Shown here: piece after piece, positions 43,968-55,109 of the stretch
How positions within the stretch are numbered: position 1 is the first letter of the stretch
Layout of the letters: the number at the start of each line of letters is the position of its first letter
Source of the DNA: Spongospora subterranea f. sp. subterranea
Lineage: Eukaryota > Endomyxa: Phytomyxea > Phytomyxea > Plasmodiophorida
Length of the DNA: 64,000 bases
Reading direction: 5' to 3'
Assembly (NCBI GenBank): GCA_049724395.1
Contig: JAUGWO010000067.1
Location: 109,136-173,135, forward strand
The notes under the pieces: generated by a model
Database searches by the model: none
What the model was told of the DNA's origin: nothing
Seen by the model: only the letters and a program-made list of their open reading frames with translations
Translations under genes and position numbers: made by a program

Positions 43968-44570
43968 TGTCCTTTTGGTCCCATAGTTCGCCATCCAACG
44001 ATCCCTCTCTGACGGGAGAGAGCGCACGATGTACTAACATCCAGCTGTTGCTGCTCTTGAAGCTTCCGAGCGCGTCTACCTGGCCTCTCGCCCTGCCGCA
44101 GGTACGTTTGCTCCAGAATTTAAGATTCGCACAACCCAATTAAATCACCTCGGATTGCTTTGTGTTTTGATTGATTTTGGTGGTAGTATTTGAAATCGCA
44201 TTTTCATGCTAGCTGTCCTGATGTGTCGTTCAATTGGTTCCATCTTGGATCTCCAAGTTGTTTTTTTGATTTTCCGCACGAGATTGTATGTGAACTATCG
44301 ATGTTTTTTCTGACCAGGACGTTTGTTTAGGTTCAAACTCTATGGAAACAGTCAATTGCTCCTTCTCGCTGTCCAACAACCCGGAAATACAAAATTGCAG
44401 CAAAAAATGTCAATAGGTGCTCGGCTTTGTATTCAGAACCCGTCGCTCGAGCTATGCAACTAGAGGTAGACACTATATCAGAACCTGAGAAGCAGACTTT
44501 ATTTTTCTCGAAGGGATCGTCTGGCGTGGGTAAAACCCAGATGGATTCAATTTGATGCACGCATTCCTTC
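43968..44570. repeat. Outer inverted-repeat arm, left
   Basis: Contains GTCCCATAGTTCGCCATCCA.., CTCTCGCCCTGCCGCAGGTA.. and GCTCCTTCTCGCTGTCCA.., which recur in reverse order and orientation at 47140-47829. The arms bracket about 2.6 kb of further repeats. Confidence 0.75.
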
Positions 44571-45044
44571 CAGTTCAACGAAGGGTGTACTATTTTCTAG
44601 CAATGCCAATTCAGCTTTATTCGCAGTCGATATAACGAGTACTTTATATCTCGGGCTCCCCGTCCAGGATGCCTGACTCTCACCAGCCCACGCTTAAGTA
44701 TAGCTGAATAGGTTTTGGATGACGATGTAATCATTGCCGTCATTCCCTGAGAACACCTGCGATTCCATGCCTTTGGAGAACGTTTCTCATCTCCAGTGAC
44801 CCGATATCGATTTTGAGCAACGGCAATGACTTGAATATTTTGGACATCTTTTAATGTGTTTTGGATTCGACGTTTTCGTTACTGATGAAACCTACTCCTG
44901 CATACTCGGTATTGGCGACGCAGCTGCTCAGTTCCCGATTCTGATACTGTGCCTTTACAGTGGCAATGCCAATATTGGAAAGCTTGGTGCGAAGCGAAAG
45001 TAATTTTCGACTGTTCAGGCCTCCATGGCCGATCTAGGCGAAAC
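44571..45044. repeat. Unit X, left part (also at 46.3 kb)
   Basis: 44842-45044 (GGACATCTTTTAATGTGTTT.., CTACTCCTGCATACTCGGTA) is repeated in the same orientation at 46303-46505. 44571-44840 has no counterpart in the window and no recognised gene. Confidence 0.6.
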
Positions 45045-46293
45045 ACTGGAAAGAAGCGATCAACCCGCACAAAGCGTAATGAACAGATTTTAGGGAACCC
45101 GCTGGAGTCTGGGAAAATGGCGGCATCGACAAGATAAAATTTGCGACAGAGCTGCTGAACCGCGTTCGCGAGCAAGCTAAGATTGTTGTCAAGGGAAGAG
45201 GCAGCGCTAGAAGACTCCGAGAGGATAGATCAACTGGGGGTAATGGTTAGATCACACGACACCATGGCACTGGCTAAGCGTTTAAACAACTGTGGCTAGA
45301 AAACGATCGCAGATTCGCTGCCTCGAGTCTGTTTCCAACAAAAATGACAGGAATGTCATTGAACGAACAGATTTCGCATTAGTCGAGCAGCGCGAACCTG
45401 GCATTTGCTGAAAGAGACGAATCCGTCCAAAATGAATACTGGCGGTACAAATGGCATGATGCGAAGAACATCAGCAGATGTTCTTCTCTCAACCAAGATT
45501 CCCATTGACTCATAATTATTTAGTGGTATCACTTAGTGATTCTTTCAAAAATCCATTTTTGAATAGATTGTACACCTAGATCTTATCTGTGGAAACGTGC
45601 TCTATGTCTTTCAAATCACTTCAATGCATTCCTGGAATGTAAATCGATTGTGAATGAAGTTGAATTCGCGTCGCCAGAAAATATTACGCCTAACGTTTTC
45701 CAATACAATCGATTTGATTTGAAAGACATAGAGCACCTTTAGACACATAAGATGAAAGGTGAACAATTCATTCACATATGGATTCATCGAAAGATTGCTA
45801 AGTGTTACGCTACCATTATTATTGAATATTGCCGGAGTCAATGGGAGGTTGAGAGAAGAATATCTGCTGATGTTCTTCGCATCATGCCATTTGTACCGCC
45901 AGTATTCATTTTGGACGGATTCGTCTCTTTCAGCAAATGCCAGGTTCGCGCTGCTCGACTAATGCGAAATCTGTTCGTTCATTGACATTCCTGTCATTTT
46001 TGTTGGAAACAGACTCGAGGCAGCGAATCTGCGATCGTTTTCTAGCCACAGTTGTTTAAACGCTTAGCCAGTGCCATGGTGTCGTGTGATCTAACCATTG
46101 CCCCCAGTTGATCTATCCTCTCGGAGTCTTCTAGCGCTGCCTCTTCCCTTGACAACAATCTTAACTTGCTCGCGAACGCGGTTCAGCAGCTTTGTCGCAA
46201 ATTTTATCTTGTCGATGCCGCCATTTTCCCAGACTCCAGCGGGTTCCCTAAAATCTGTTCATTACGCTTTGTGCGGGTTGATCGCTTCTTTTT
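45045..46293. repeat. Large palindrome, arms about 600 bp
   Basis: 45045-45660 is the reverse complement of about 45710-46293. Anchor pairs: CGATCAACCCGCACAAAGCG / CGCTTTGTGCGGGTTGATCG, GAGGATAGATCAACTGGGGG / CCCCCAGTTGATCTATCCTC, AACATCAGCAGATGTTCTTC / its inverted match near 45870, and GTAAATCGATTGT / ACAATCGATTT near the centre. A block of about 200 bp around 45500-45610 is not equally represented in the right arm. Short hypothetical ORFs overlap but mirror each other, so none is called. Confidence 0.85.
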
Positions 46294-46295
46294 AG

Positions 46296-47130
46296 TGTGG
46301 ACATCTTTTCATGTGTTTTGGATTCGACGTTTTCGTTACCGATGAAACCTACTCCTGCATCCTCGGTATTGGCGACGCAGCTGCTCAGTTCCCGATTCTG
46401 ACACTGTGCCATTTACAGTGGCAATGCCAATATTGGAAAGCTTGGTGCGCCCAGGAAGCGAAAGTAATTTTCGACTGTTCAGGCCTCCATGGCCGATCTA
46501 GGCGAAACGCTGGAAAGAAGCGATCAACCCGCACAAAGCGTAATGAACAGATTTTAGGGAACCCGCTGGAGTCTGGGAAAATGGCGGCATCGACAAGATA
46601 AAATTTGCGACAGAGCTGCTGAACCGCGTTCGCGAGCAAGTTAAGGTTGTTGTCAAGGGAAGAGGCAGCGCTAGAAGACTCCGAGAGGATAGATCAACTG
46701 GGGGTAATGGTTAGATCACACGACACCATGGCACTGGCTAAGCGTTTAAGCAACTGTGGCTAGAAAACAATCGCAGATTCGCTGCCTCGAGTCTGTTTCC
46801 AACAAAAACGACAGGAATGTCAATGAACGAACAGATTTCGCATTAGTCGAGCAGCGCGAACCTGGCATTTGCTGAAAGAGACGAATCCGTCCAAAATGAA
46901 TACTGGCGGTACAAATGGCATGATGCGAAGAACATCAGCAGATGTTCTTCTCTCAACCAAGATTCCCATTTGACTCATGATTATTTAGTGGTATCACTTA
47001 GTGATCCCCGCTTTTTCAAAAATCCATATGTGAATAGATTGTACACCTAGATCTTATCTGTGGAAACGTGCTCTATGTCTTTCAAATCACTTCAATGCAT
47101 TCCTGGAATGTAAATCGATTGTGAATGGAG
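46296..47130. repeat. Third copy of unit X, direct orientation
   Basis: Repeats 44842-45670 in the same orientation with few differences (an extra GCCC at 46449, CCCCGC near 47008). Unit X is thus present as direct, inverted, direct. Confidence 0.85.
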
Positions 47131-47139
47131 TTGAATTGG

Positions 47140-47829
47140 CGCGAACATTTTTACTTAAAAGCCATCTGGGTCTTTCCCACTCCAGATCATCCTTCCAAAA
47201 AATGAAAGGCTGCTTCTCAGGTTCTGACATAGTGTCTACCTGTCGAACTACTTGCATAACTCGAGTGACGGGTTCTCAATACAAATCCGAGTACCTACTG
47301 ACACGTTTTGCCGCAATTTTGTAATTCTGAATTGGTGGACAGCGAGAAGGAGCAATTTACTGTTTCCATAGATTTTGAACCTAAACAATGTTCTGGTCAG
47401 AAAAACATTGATCAAAGTAGCGCACATAAATTCTCGTGCGGAACATTATAAAGCAACTTGGAGAATTAAAGATGGATGGAACCAATTGAACGACCCATCA
47501 GAAATGAAAAACCGATTTCAAATATTATCACTTTCATCAATCAACTTATCAGACAATTTTTGGAAACGGTCTATCATCAAACCCATTAATTAAACGAAAA
47601 GGTGAATTCAATGGTTTGTGCGAATCCTATATATCGGAGGAAACGTACCTGCGGCAGGGCGAGAGGCCAGGTTGACGCGCTGGGCAGCGTCACGAGCAGC
47701 AACAGCTTCATCACGGTTTTCGGGCAGATTCGTCAACTCTGCTCTGCTCGCTCGTTGTTGGTGCATCGCGAGTTCTCCCCCGTCAGAGAGGGATCGTTGG
47801 ATGGCGAACTATGGGACAACGAGGACACC
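47140..47829. repeat. Outer inverted-repeat arm, right
   Basis: Reverse complement of 43968-44570, with extra sequence at 47690-47760 (AGCAACAGCTTCATCACGGT..). Confidence 0.75.
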
Positions 47830-47917
47830 TTAGCGTCGGCATCGCGTTTTTTGTACAGATCCTCCAAAGACGTCAACGCGTGTGCAATAACGTGTCATGC
47901 GTCTCGCTTGACCTTTT

Positions 47918-47957
47918 GCGTAACGTGTCACGTCACACGACTCGTGACACGTTACGC
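47918..47957. repeat. Perfect 14-bp stem-loop
   Basis: GCGTAACGTGTCAC (47918-47931) and GTGACACGTTACGC (47944-47957) are exact reverse complements around a 12-nt loop. It could be a transcription-related hairpin or an element end; there is no further context to decide. Confidence 0.85.
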
Positions 47958-48024
47958 AACAGTGCCGCTCAGAAGCATCAAAAAATGAAGGTGCTCCCAG
48001 CGAAACAATTTTGAATGAGCAATT

Positions 48025-48260
48025 TGCCCATTTCTTATCCCTGCGGCTGGATGGGACATTTTTATATGATGCTCGCAAGCTTAAGCCTACTTTGATTTGG
48101 TCGCAAGTGGATGATAGTGACATGATTGACCTGGCTAAGATGTTGGTCCAGATTATCGGGTTCGTAGCAACCAAGGGATTCGGCTGAGAACTGAGAGGTG
48201 TCAGAGACAAGTTGCTGTTGCCTTTAACTCCTCGCAAGAAACGAAGGGTCGATCCTTTCG
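48025..48260 (+). repeat. Decayed coding repeat, copy 1
   Basis: The plus frame LYDARKLKPTLIWSQVDDSD and IGFVATKGFG is shared with 49935-50105 (plus) and 49640-49880 (minus). Stops follow GFG. Unknown family, possibly a transposon-borne gene. Confidence 0.5.
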
Positions 48261-48470
48261 TGACTTACTTTGCAGATTTAGGCTCACCATTGCGGACAAA
48301 CAAATCGACGGCGATTTTTTTTAACTCAGATCAAATCATTTGAAAAAAAAGGAAGATCGCACCTGATTTTTAAGTTTATTAAAAGTTGCTGTAAAACAGA
48401 CTATTTGGGACTAGAGAGGCAACGAGAACGAGAAGGTGAAAAACAGGAGGGATGGTACACACCATTTAAC
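48261..48470. other. Flank with similarity to 50400-50620 inverted
   Basis: AAAGTTGCTGTAAAACAGAC..TTGGGACTAGAGAGGCAACGAG resembles the reverse complement of 50565-50620. Confidence 0.4.
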
Positions 48471-48768
48471 AGTCCATGATTGAATAACGAGTCGCAACAA
48501 GTTGAGATTGCGGGTCAAGGATCAGTATATAAGTCTCAAAGCGCTCGCTTTGTATCGCGAAGAAAATCCAAGATCGACAAGTTGAAGACCATGCTGGTGA
48601 CACTGACGACAGCGATGAATAAGGTGTATCCCCGCTTTAAAGACCGCTAGTGCTTCAAACTGTCAATCTTGATTTTCTTCGCGATAGAAAGCGAGCGCTT
48701 TGAGACTTATGTACTGATCAATAACCCGTAATCCCAACTTGTTGCAACTCGGTACTCAATCATGGACT
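48471..48768. repeat. Hairpin, arms about 117 bp
   Basis: 48471-48588 (AGTCCATGATTGAATAACGA.. to GACAAGTTGAAG) pairs with 48653-48768 (CTTCAAACTGTC.. to ..AATCATGGACT). Strong internal blocks are AAGTCTCAAAGCGCTCGCTTT / AAGCGAGCGCTTTGAGACTT and TCGCGAAGAAAAT / ATTTTCTTCGCGA. The loop is about 64 nt. Confidence 0.9.
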
Positions 48769-48928
48769 CGCCTTTGCACAGAGTCATACTTGCACTTGCG
48801 GTCGCCGCTGATAGTCGACACACAACTTGCGCATTTGACAGCGTTGACTTGTAATAAAGCAGACAACTCTGCAAGATGGGGTGGACGCAGTAAATAACAC
48901 CAGACCTTTTGGCAATGGATGCGAAACC

Positions 48929-49700
48929 TCAGTCCTTTACGTTGGGTACATATTGGCCACCGACTTCCAGTTTATACTTGACCGTCAAACTCTTACGTTT
49001 GGCCTCGCATTCCTGTCCCGCCATTGTGTTGTGATTTTGAGCGTGCTGGTATTGGATTGTGATAGCGTCAGTATGCAGAATGATTGGTATTTGATCATCA
49101 GGATTTGCCCCTATGGCTACGCAGTACGCTAGTTCGCAACAAACCCAAGGAATAGTGCGGGTTGTACTGTACACGCAACTTCCCAATTCTGCAGATTTTG
49201 AGTAAACCCGGCCTACGAACCGAATAGTGGCACACTTGACGGAATGGGAGAGGTGAGCATCCTCAGGCTCACTATTCGGGTGAAGACTGTAGTATTGCAG
49301 TTTACAGTATTTTTCGTATCTCAAAATGTATTCTGAAACGATTTTCATTCGATTGACGTGTTTTCTGGTCAAAATCAGACAACCGCTCATCCAAAATAAT
49401 TTCCTCGAAATCATCGTCACATTCTGGCAATACTGATCCAAATAGCAGTGGAATCCTCCACCATACGGAATTCGGCTTCTTCGCGCAGGTCATCCGTTTT
49501 ATCTCTTGTGGTGGGAAGTCCTCATTGTTTGTCCCCAAAGGTGAGCTTTATATTTGCTTTGTAAGTCACGAAAGGATCGGCCCTTCGTTTTCCAACGACT
49601 TTTTCTAATTGCGAGGAGTTGACGGCAACAGCAACTTGTCTCTGACAACTCTTAGTTCCCAGCCGAATCCGAACGTCTCTGACAATTCTCAGTTCCCAGC
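48929..49700 (-). pseudogene. Unrecognised repeated gene, frame-shifted
   Basis: A minus ORF 48929-49441 carries RFVGRVYSKSAELGSCVYST, LHTDAITIQYQHAQNHNTMA and GQECEAKRKSLTVKYKLEVG, with a stop after VPNVKD. The last two blocks are shared with 23.4-23.7 kb. Upstream frames (49302-49538, FPPQEIKRMTCAKKPNSVWW) and 49522-49758 continue the coding signal in shifted frames and connect to the decayed repeat at 49.6-49.9 kb. This indicates a longer ancestral gene, perhaps element-borne. No catalytic motif is identified. Confidence 0.45.
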
Positions 49701-50195
49701 CGAATCCGTTGTTTGCTACGAACCCGATGATTTGTCTCATGGTTCCGTTCGCCGCCAACAGCCCCTGACGGATTGCTGTGAATCTGGATCAAAATTTTAT
49801 CGAGGTTAATCATGTCACTATCATCCACTTGCTACCAAATTGAAGTAGGCTTACGCTTGCGAGCATCATATCATAATGTCCCATTCAGCCGCAGGGATAA
49901 GAAATGGGCAAATTGTTTCATTTGAAATTGATTCGCTGGGAGCACCTTTTATATGATGCTCGCAAGCTTAGGCCTACTTTAATTTGGTCGCAAGTGGATG
50001 ATAGTGACATGATTAACCTCGCTAAGATTTTGGTCCAGATTCACAGCAATCCGTCAATAAGACAACGAAACGGTTTCGTAGCAAACAAGGGATTCGGCTG
50101 AGAACTGAGAGTTGTCAGAGACAAGTTGCTGTTGCCTTCAACTTCTCGCAATTAGAAAAAGTCGTTGGAAAACGAAGGTCGATCCTTTCGTAGGC
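49569..50195. repeat. Inverted repeat, arms about 260-315 bp
   Basis: GAAAGGATCGGCCCTTCGTT.. (49569) pairs with ..AACGAAGGTCGATCCTTTCG (ends about 50195); GGCTTACGCTTGCGAGCATC pairs with GATGCTCGCAAGCTTAGGCC. The left arm has a tandem duplication of TCTCTGACAA.TCT.AGTTCC. A partial third arm lies at 50625-50690. Confidence 0.8.
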
Positions 50196-51405
50196 TCACC
50201 ATTGCGGACAAACAATGAGGACTTCCCACCACAAGAGAGTGAAACGGATGACCTGCACGAAAAAGCCAAATTATTCCCTATTATTCCGTATGGTGGACGA
50301 TTCCACTGCTATTTTGGATCAGTTTATGCCAGAATGTGACGAAGATCTTGAATAAATCATTTTGGAAGAGTGGGTTCTCTTTTTTGACCACCCAAACACG
50401 TCTAACGAATAAAAAACGTCCTAAAATACGGTTTTATTTCGAAACAATGGCATTCTGTTCTCAATAAGCTTGATATCATTCGCACAACCATGGGAAACAG
50501 TTAAATTCCACACAATGTGAATAAAAATCCTGATCACTGTAAAATGGTGTGCATCATCCCTCCAGTTTCTCGTTGCCTCTCTAGTCCCAGGTAGTCTGTT
50601 TTTCAGCAACTTTTCAAAAACCCAAAAAAACGTAGGCTTAAGCTTCCGAGCATCATATAAAAAGGTGCTCCCAGCGAATCAATTTTGAATGAGCAATTGG
50701 ACAATAGTATCAGGATCGGGAAGTGATGACCACTCTTAGTCCTAATCGTCTAATGCATATAATCTCAGGATAAATTCAATGACAATTACTTGTTGATTCC
50801 CTGTCATCGGAATAATTAAACAATCAGAAGACATTGAATCGGCGAAGGTTTTGTTCATGGGAAAGATGGCTTTTGCGGTCTCTTTAATGATGGCCACTGA
50901 TCTCAACATGTAAGTTGCCGTTTCTGATTACCGAAATCTGAATATTTGAGAACCAATTGAACGACCAACGAGAGCTTCGCTGTGATTGCAGAGTGGAAAC
51001 GTTTCTGGTATGGTCCAATATGAACAAGCTGGTGAACCAGGCAAGAATCAGGTTCACAAAATCTCTTTCCATCTACGTCATCTGATGAACATGAATCGGT
51101 TTATCCTTCAGGTCCACTGTTCCAATTGAGAAGTTTACTCAGTGTTATCGGTAATTCGTAATTATTCTAATCAGGTGTTCCCTCATATTTTCATCTCAGT
51201 ATCCACCACACAGCGAGTCGGTTCCCGGACAAGTTCCCTCAACCAGTACACAGCACCACATAACCGTCCATGTCGTTACAGTGCTCGGCAAAACCACTGG
51301 AAGTCCACGTGGTCATGCAGGCCCACATGTAACGTGACACATGATGACGTAAGCACTTTCATCACTTTTTCCATATTCTAATTGATTCCGTTTCGATCAA
51401 CATCA
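50196..51405. other. Repeat edge and 5' flank of gene B
   Basis: 50196-50700 contains broken phrases of the 49-kb gene (DFPPQES.TDD) and an inverted arm remnant. 50870-51140 is shared with the 5' flank of gene A. No intact ORF is recognised. Confidence 0.45.
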
Positions 51406-53240
51406 ATGAAATCTTCGACTATGATGATGATTTTTGCCGCCATGGCGTTATTTGCTCTATCATCCTCAGGAAAGGTAATTAATTGACTGCTTATGCCAAT
51501 CACATTTTTTTGAAATCTCACCATACTCAAAATCTCAGCTTCATGAGACGGGTTCTTCGACGAGTCCAACTGTAAGTTTCACAATCGTCCACAAACGGGG
51601 GTTCGTTCACTTGACCATCGACGTCAGGAACCGAACCTGACCGAGTTCCAGAACGTCAATCATCAACTGTCTAATGAACTTGAACACGACGAAACCGTAT
51701 CTGCCATTGGAGACACAACAAAGGTCAATTCAGCCATAGTAGTGAGGATCAAGTTGACATTCCCCCATTAGGATCTGGAACCGAATGAGAATGGTTTCCC
51801 CCAGACTATGAAACCATCTCTCTCCCAGATAATGTTTGGACTATCTTATGCCGATATTTATGTAAGACTTTTTGTATCGCTATGACTATCTGTGTTCACC
51901 TGACAAATGTGAAACAGGACTGCATAAAATCTTTACCACAAGTGGGAGATGAGCTAAAATTAGATCAGGTATAGGGGAAACACCACGTCCCATTGGGTTC
52001 AATCATGACTAATGTATTCAGTGGGCAAACCGCATGTTATTATGTCTGAGTAAACCCTATGGGAATTTGAATATATCGAAGGTCAGTTTTAGCCAACAGA
52101 GTAGAGTGCGAATTTTCGTTCTTTGACCATTCAAATTAGGATCGCGAGCCGAACGGGACGTGGTTCTCCCAGTTCATGGTTGGACTATTTATCGCTATGA
52201 ATTACATGCATCTGACAATTGTGAACTGACGCAGAACTGGATTACCTTTGTCAAAAGGGTCGACTATGGTATAATCCCAGAGGTATATTCTTGAAGAGAC
52301 CGTCCAATTGGGTTTGGTCCTTTTGATCAACACAATAATATTCTGTTTGTTGCCAACCGCAATTTTCTATGGTTGATTGTACAGAGTGTTAAGTCTAGTC
52401 ATTTGACCGTCTCCTTTAGGATCTGGAACCGAATAAGCATGGTGTCTCCAAGATTACGGTTGGACCGTCTTTGGTCGAGATTTTGGTTGGAATGTTAATC
52501 GCCATCCATTCCGTTCAACTGACAACTGTGAACTGATACAGAATGCAATTAAATATTTTGCAAACCCCAAAGATGAGAGAAAAGTAGAGAAAAATAATCT
52601 AAGCCCAGAGGTACTTGTTTGAACAACCTTCCAATTGGATTCATCATGTTAATTATCACGATCATATTTAGTTTGTCGAACCGATGCTTCACTATGTTTA
52701 AGTGACCCCTTTGAGGATCTTGAAATATTCGGTTTCAGCGAGTGTGAAGTTTATTTATTTGTCCATCTCCTAGGAAGAGAAAATGATGTCAAATTGGTCA
52801 CCCATTACTCACGTTGCATTTTACATCCTTCTTGCTGGCGACAGTAACCTGATGCAGGAGTTCCTATCAAGTGTTGGGGCGGACCCTGCTAATCAGAATG
52901 AATTTCTGGATGAGGTCCACGAGGTATATTTTCAAAAAGACGTATAATTGGGGTTTGTTTATTTCCTTCCTCTCTATAAAATTTAGTTGAGGTGCAACAT
53001 TTTTGATGATCACCGTAAACCCTTTGAAAGTCTGAAGATTCTCAATGTCAGATCACCATCAAAACAGAATGATGGATGATTTGTTTTTGATTCTTTTCTC
53101 AGGCACAGGCAAACGAACACCAAATCTCAACTACGTAGATCGGTCCTCGGTAATCATCGTTAACACCATTTGTCCTAGTTATCTGATAATTATAGTCTCA
53201 GGAGGAATACAATGGGAACCAAGGCCATACCATTCCATAA
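51406..53240 (+). CDS. Modular secreted protein B (12 exons, one-base lesion)
   Basis: Paralog of A and D, unknown function. Exon 1 (51406-51474) is a signal peptide (MKSSTMMMIFAAMALFALSS, SGK). Exon 2 (51539-51571, 33 nt) is LHETGSSTSPT. A 32-codon exon (EPNLTEFQNVNHQL..) follows. Then come three exon pairs: DLEPNENGFPQTMKP.. + DCIKSLPQVGDELKLDQ; DREPNGTWFSQFM + NWITFVKRVDYGIIPE; DLEPNKHGVSKITVG.. + NAIKYFANPKDERKV... A 50-codon exon (EEKMMSNWSPITHVAFYILL, AGDSNLM..) is next, and the end exon is EEYNGNQGHTIP (stop 53238-53240). The penultimate exon (from about 53104) has 47 nt instead of a multiple of three and meets TAG after ISTT; in D the same exon is 48 nt and open. So B may end early, or this is a sequence error. 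Confidence 0.65.
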
Positions 53241-55109
53241 AAAGAGTGATGGTTTTTTTTTTTGTTATCGTTCCCTCATCAGGGAAAATATCAATAAAAT
53301 TACTTGTATATGATACACCAATTGAACGACCACCCAAATTTTGACCCGCCAAAGTTTTCCTGACGTCGTCAAAGTTGGTAAACTATCCCAAAATGCGATT
53401 ATTTATTGATATTCACTCACACCTCGGGCGTCACTGATTCAATGGGCGGACGAGCTCTCGCAATTTGAGTGTCCCACTATTCCCTCAGATTTTTTTTGTT
53501 AACTGACAGGTCCGCTCTGGACATCTTTCTAGAATGTTATCATCATCGGTCCAGATGCAGGGTATCTTGGACTCCCTCCCGGTATCGCTGGGCACATATC
53601 AACTAAAACCCAGAATCGGCGACCGACCGTAATTGTCCGACTTGATCCGTCTTGAAATTGTTTCTTGTCATCATTAATCGACTGACAGTTCAGCCATCTG
53701 ACAGAGCTATTGATGTCATCTTCTGATAGCCGATTGATAATCAAGACGAGAAAGGCAGAAACAATTCCACTTAATGAGAATATCTGTCCTCGGTTTTGAT
53801 CCATTGGTTCTATTCGTCAATGAAGGAGGAAATAAAGGCCACCAGATTATTCGAATAGATTATCCCTGTTTCGGATGTTTGCCAAATCTTCTTAAGTTTA
53901 GGTTCAAGATAAATTACCAAATGATTTTTCACATACATGGTGTCCCTATCGTGCCTTGACCTTTCGTAATCGTCATGTTGGTAGACCTTGTTCGCCATCC
54001 AGCGATCGGTTCCAGAAGTGGCAGAACGAGTCTGACCCCTCGAATAGATCGCAGGTTGAGATGAACAATTACTGTCATGATATCAAGTCTACTCGCATCC
54101 CGCCAGAACCGTAAATCTCCTGTCCAAGGCAGCAGCAATGGCGAAGACCCTAAACAGGCTTGTTCAACTCCAAACAATCAGAGCCAACGGGTTTCTTTGG
54201 ATGAGTAATTCCTTTATAAAGTTATTGATTCTTGCTTGCTACAGAGGTCAAATACAGTATTGAGAAGCTTTGGAGCTAGTAGTCGTCAAGGGCCAATCAG
54301 AACATTGCCATCAAAGAGCTTTGCTACATGGTGATGGAGATCACCATCGCCAACCCTCAATGCAAATGATCTCGAAGAGAATTACGACAACGTAAAACAG
54401 ATGTCTCATTATGTCAAGACTCACAAGGTTCGAGAACGGCGCCATTACGCAATCAACGGACACGACAAAAGTCACCAGTGCAAATGAAAAATGTTGTCCA
54501 AGATATTCGCCCAAAATCGGCTATGTTATGTAAAACAAAGGTTCATGGGTTCTTAATGGAAGAGCATTTACAAAACGTCGACATATTTGAAGCGGATATC
54601 AACATAATCCTACGAAGATTGGCCCAATTTTAGGCACAATACGTACAAAGGTAAGTTGTTTTGATTGTGTTGAGAGCGCGATACTAGAATAGTGCCACCT
54701 CGAATAGGAATATTCAATGTTCAACATTTGTCTTGCACTCCCAACCCAATGCAAATGCATGAAACTCGCAGCGATATGTCATCATCGCAAGCTATTTGCA
54801 AACGTTTACCTAAATTCCGACAGTATTGTCAACCGTAGTAACTTACACCTTTTTCTGTCGACACCCAGGGGGGAGCGCCTTGGAGCGCCCAGCTTGTCCG
54901 CATCCGGACAAAAGTTGTCAAGACGAGGTCCGAAAATGGACATGAGTGGACACTGGACACTGGACACGTCAACAGTGGACACATCAACACAGTCAATCCG
55001 AGTTGCTAAACCTAACCGTCCCTGGCGTTACAGCAACCGGCACGGCATTTGTCATGCGCTGTTCATCATTATCATAACTTTTGTTGTAGATTCCATTCGA
55101 TCACCATCG
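53241..55109. other. Flank of gene B; segment shared with the flank of gene D
   Basis: About 53840-54200 (ATTATCCCTGTTTCGGATGT.., ACTCGCATCCCGCCAGAACC.., CAGCAGCAATGG) parallels 56510-56830 downstream of D. A plus frame here reads SSLLASRQNRKSPVQGSSSN, equivalent to the 56.7-kb ORF. 54330-54480 has a possible coding phrase (LEENYDNVKQMSHYVKTHK). 54930-54990 has short GTGGACAC-type repeats. Confidence 0.4.

Noticed and set aside
45752-45985. Protein-like frames in unit X (e.g. LLSVTLPLLLNIAGVNGRLR)
   Set aside because: Several frames on both strands look equally open because of the palindrome; stops interrupt each before any domain could be recognised.
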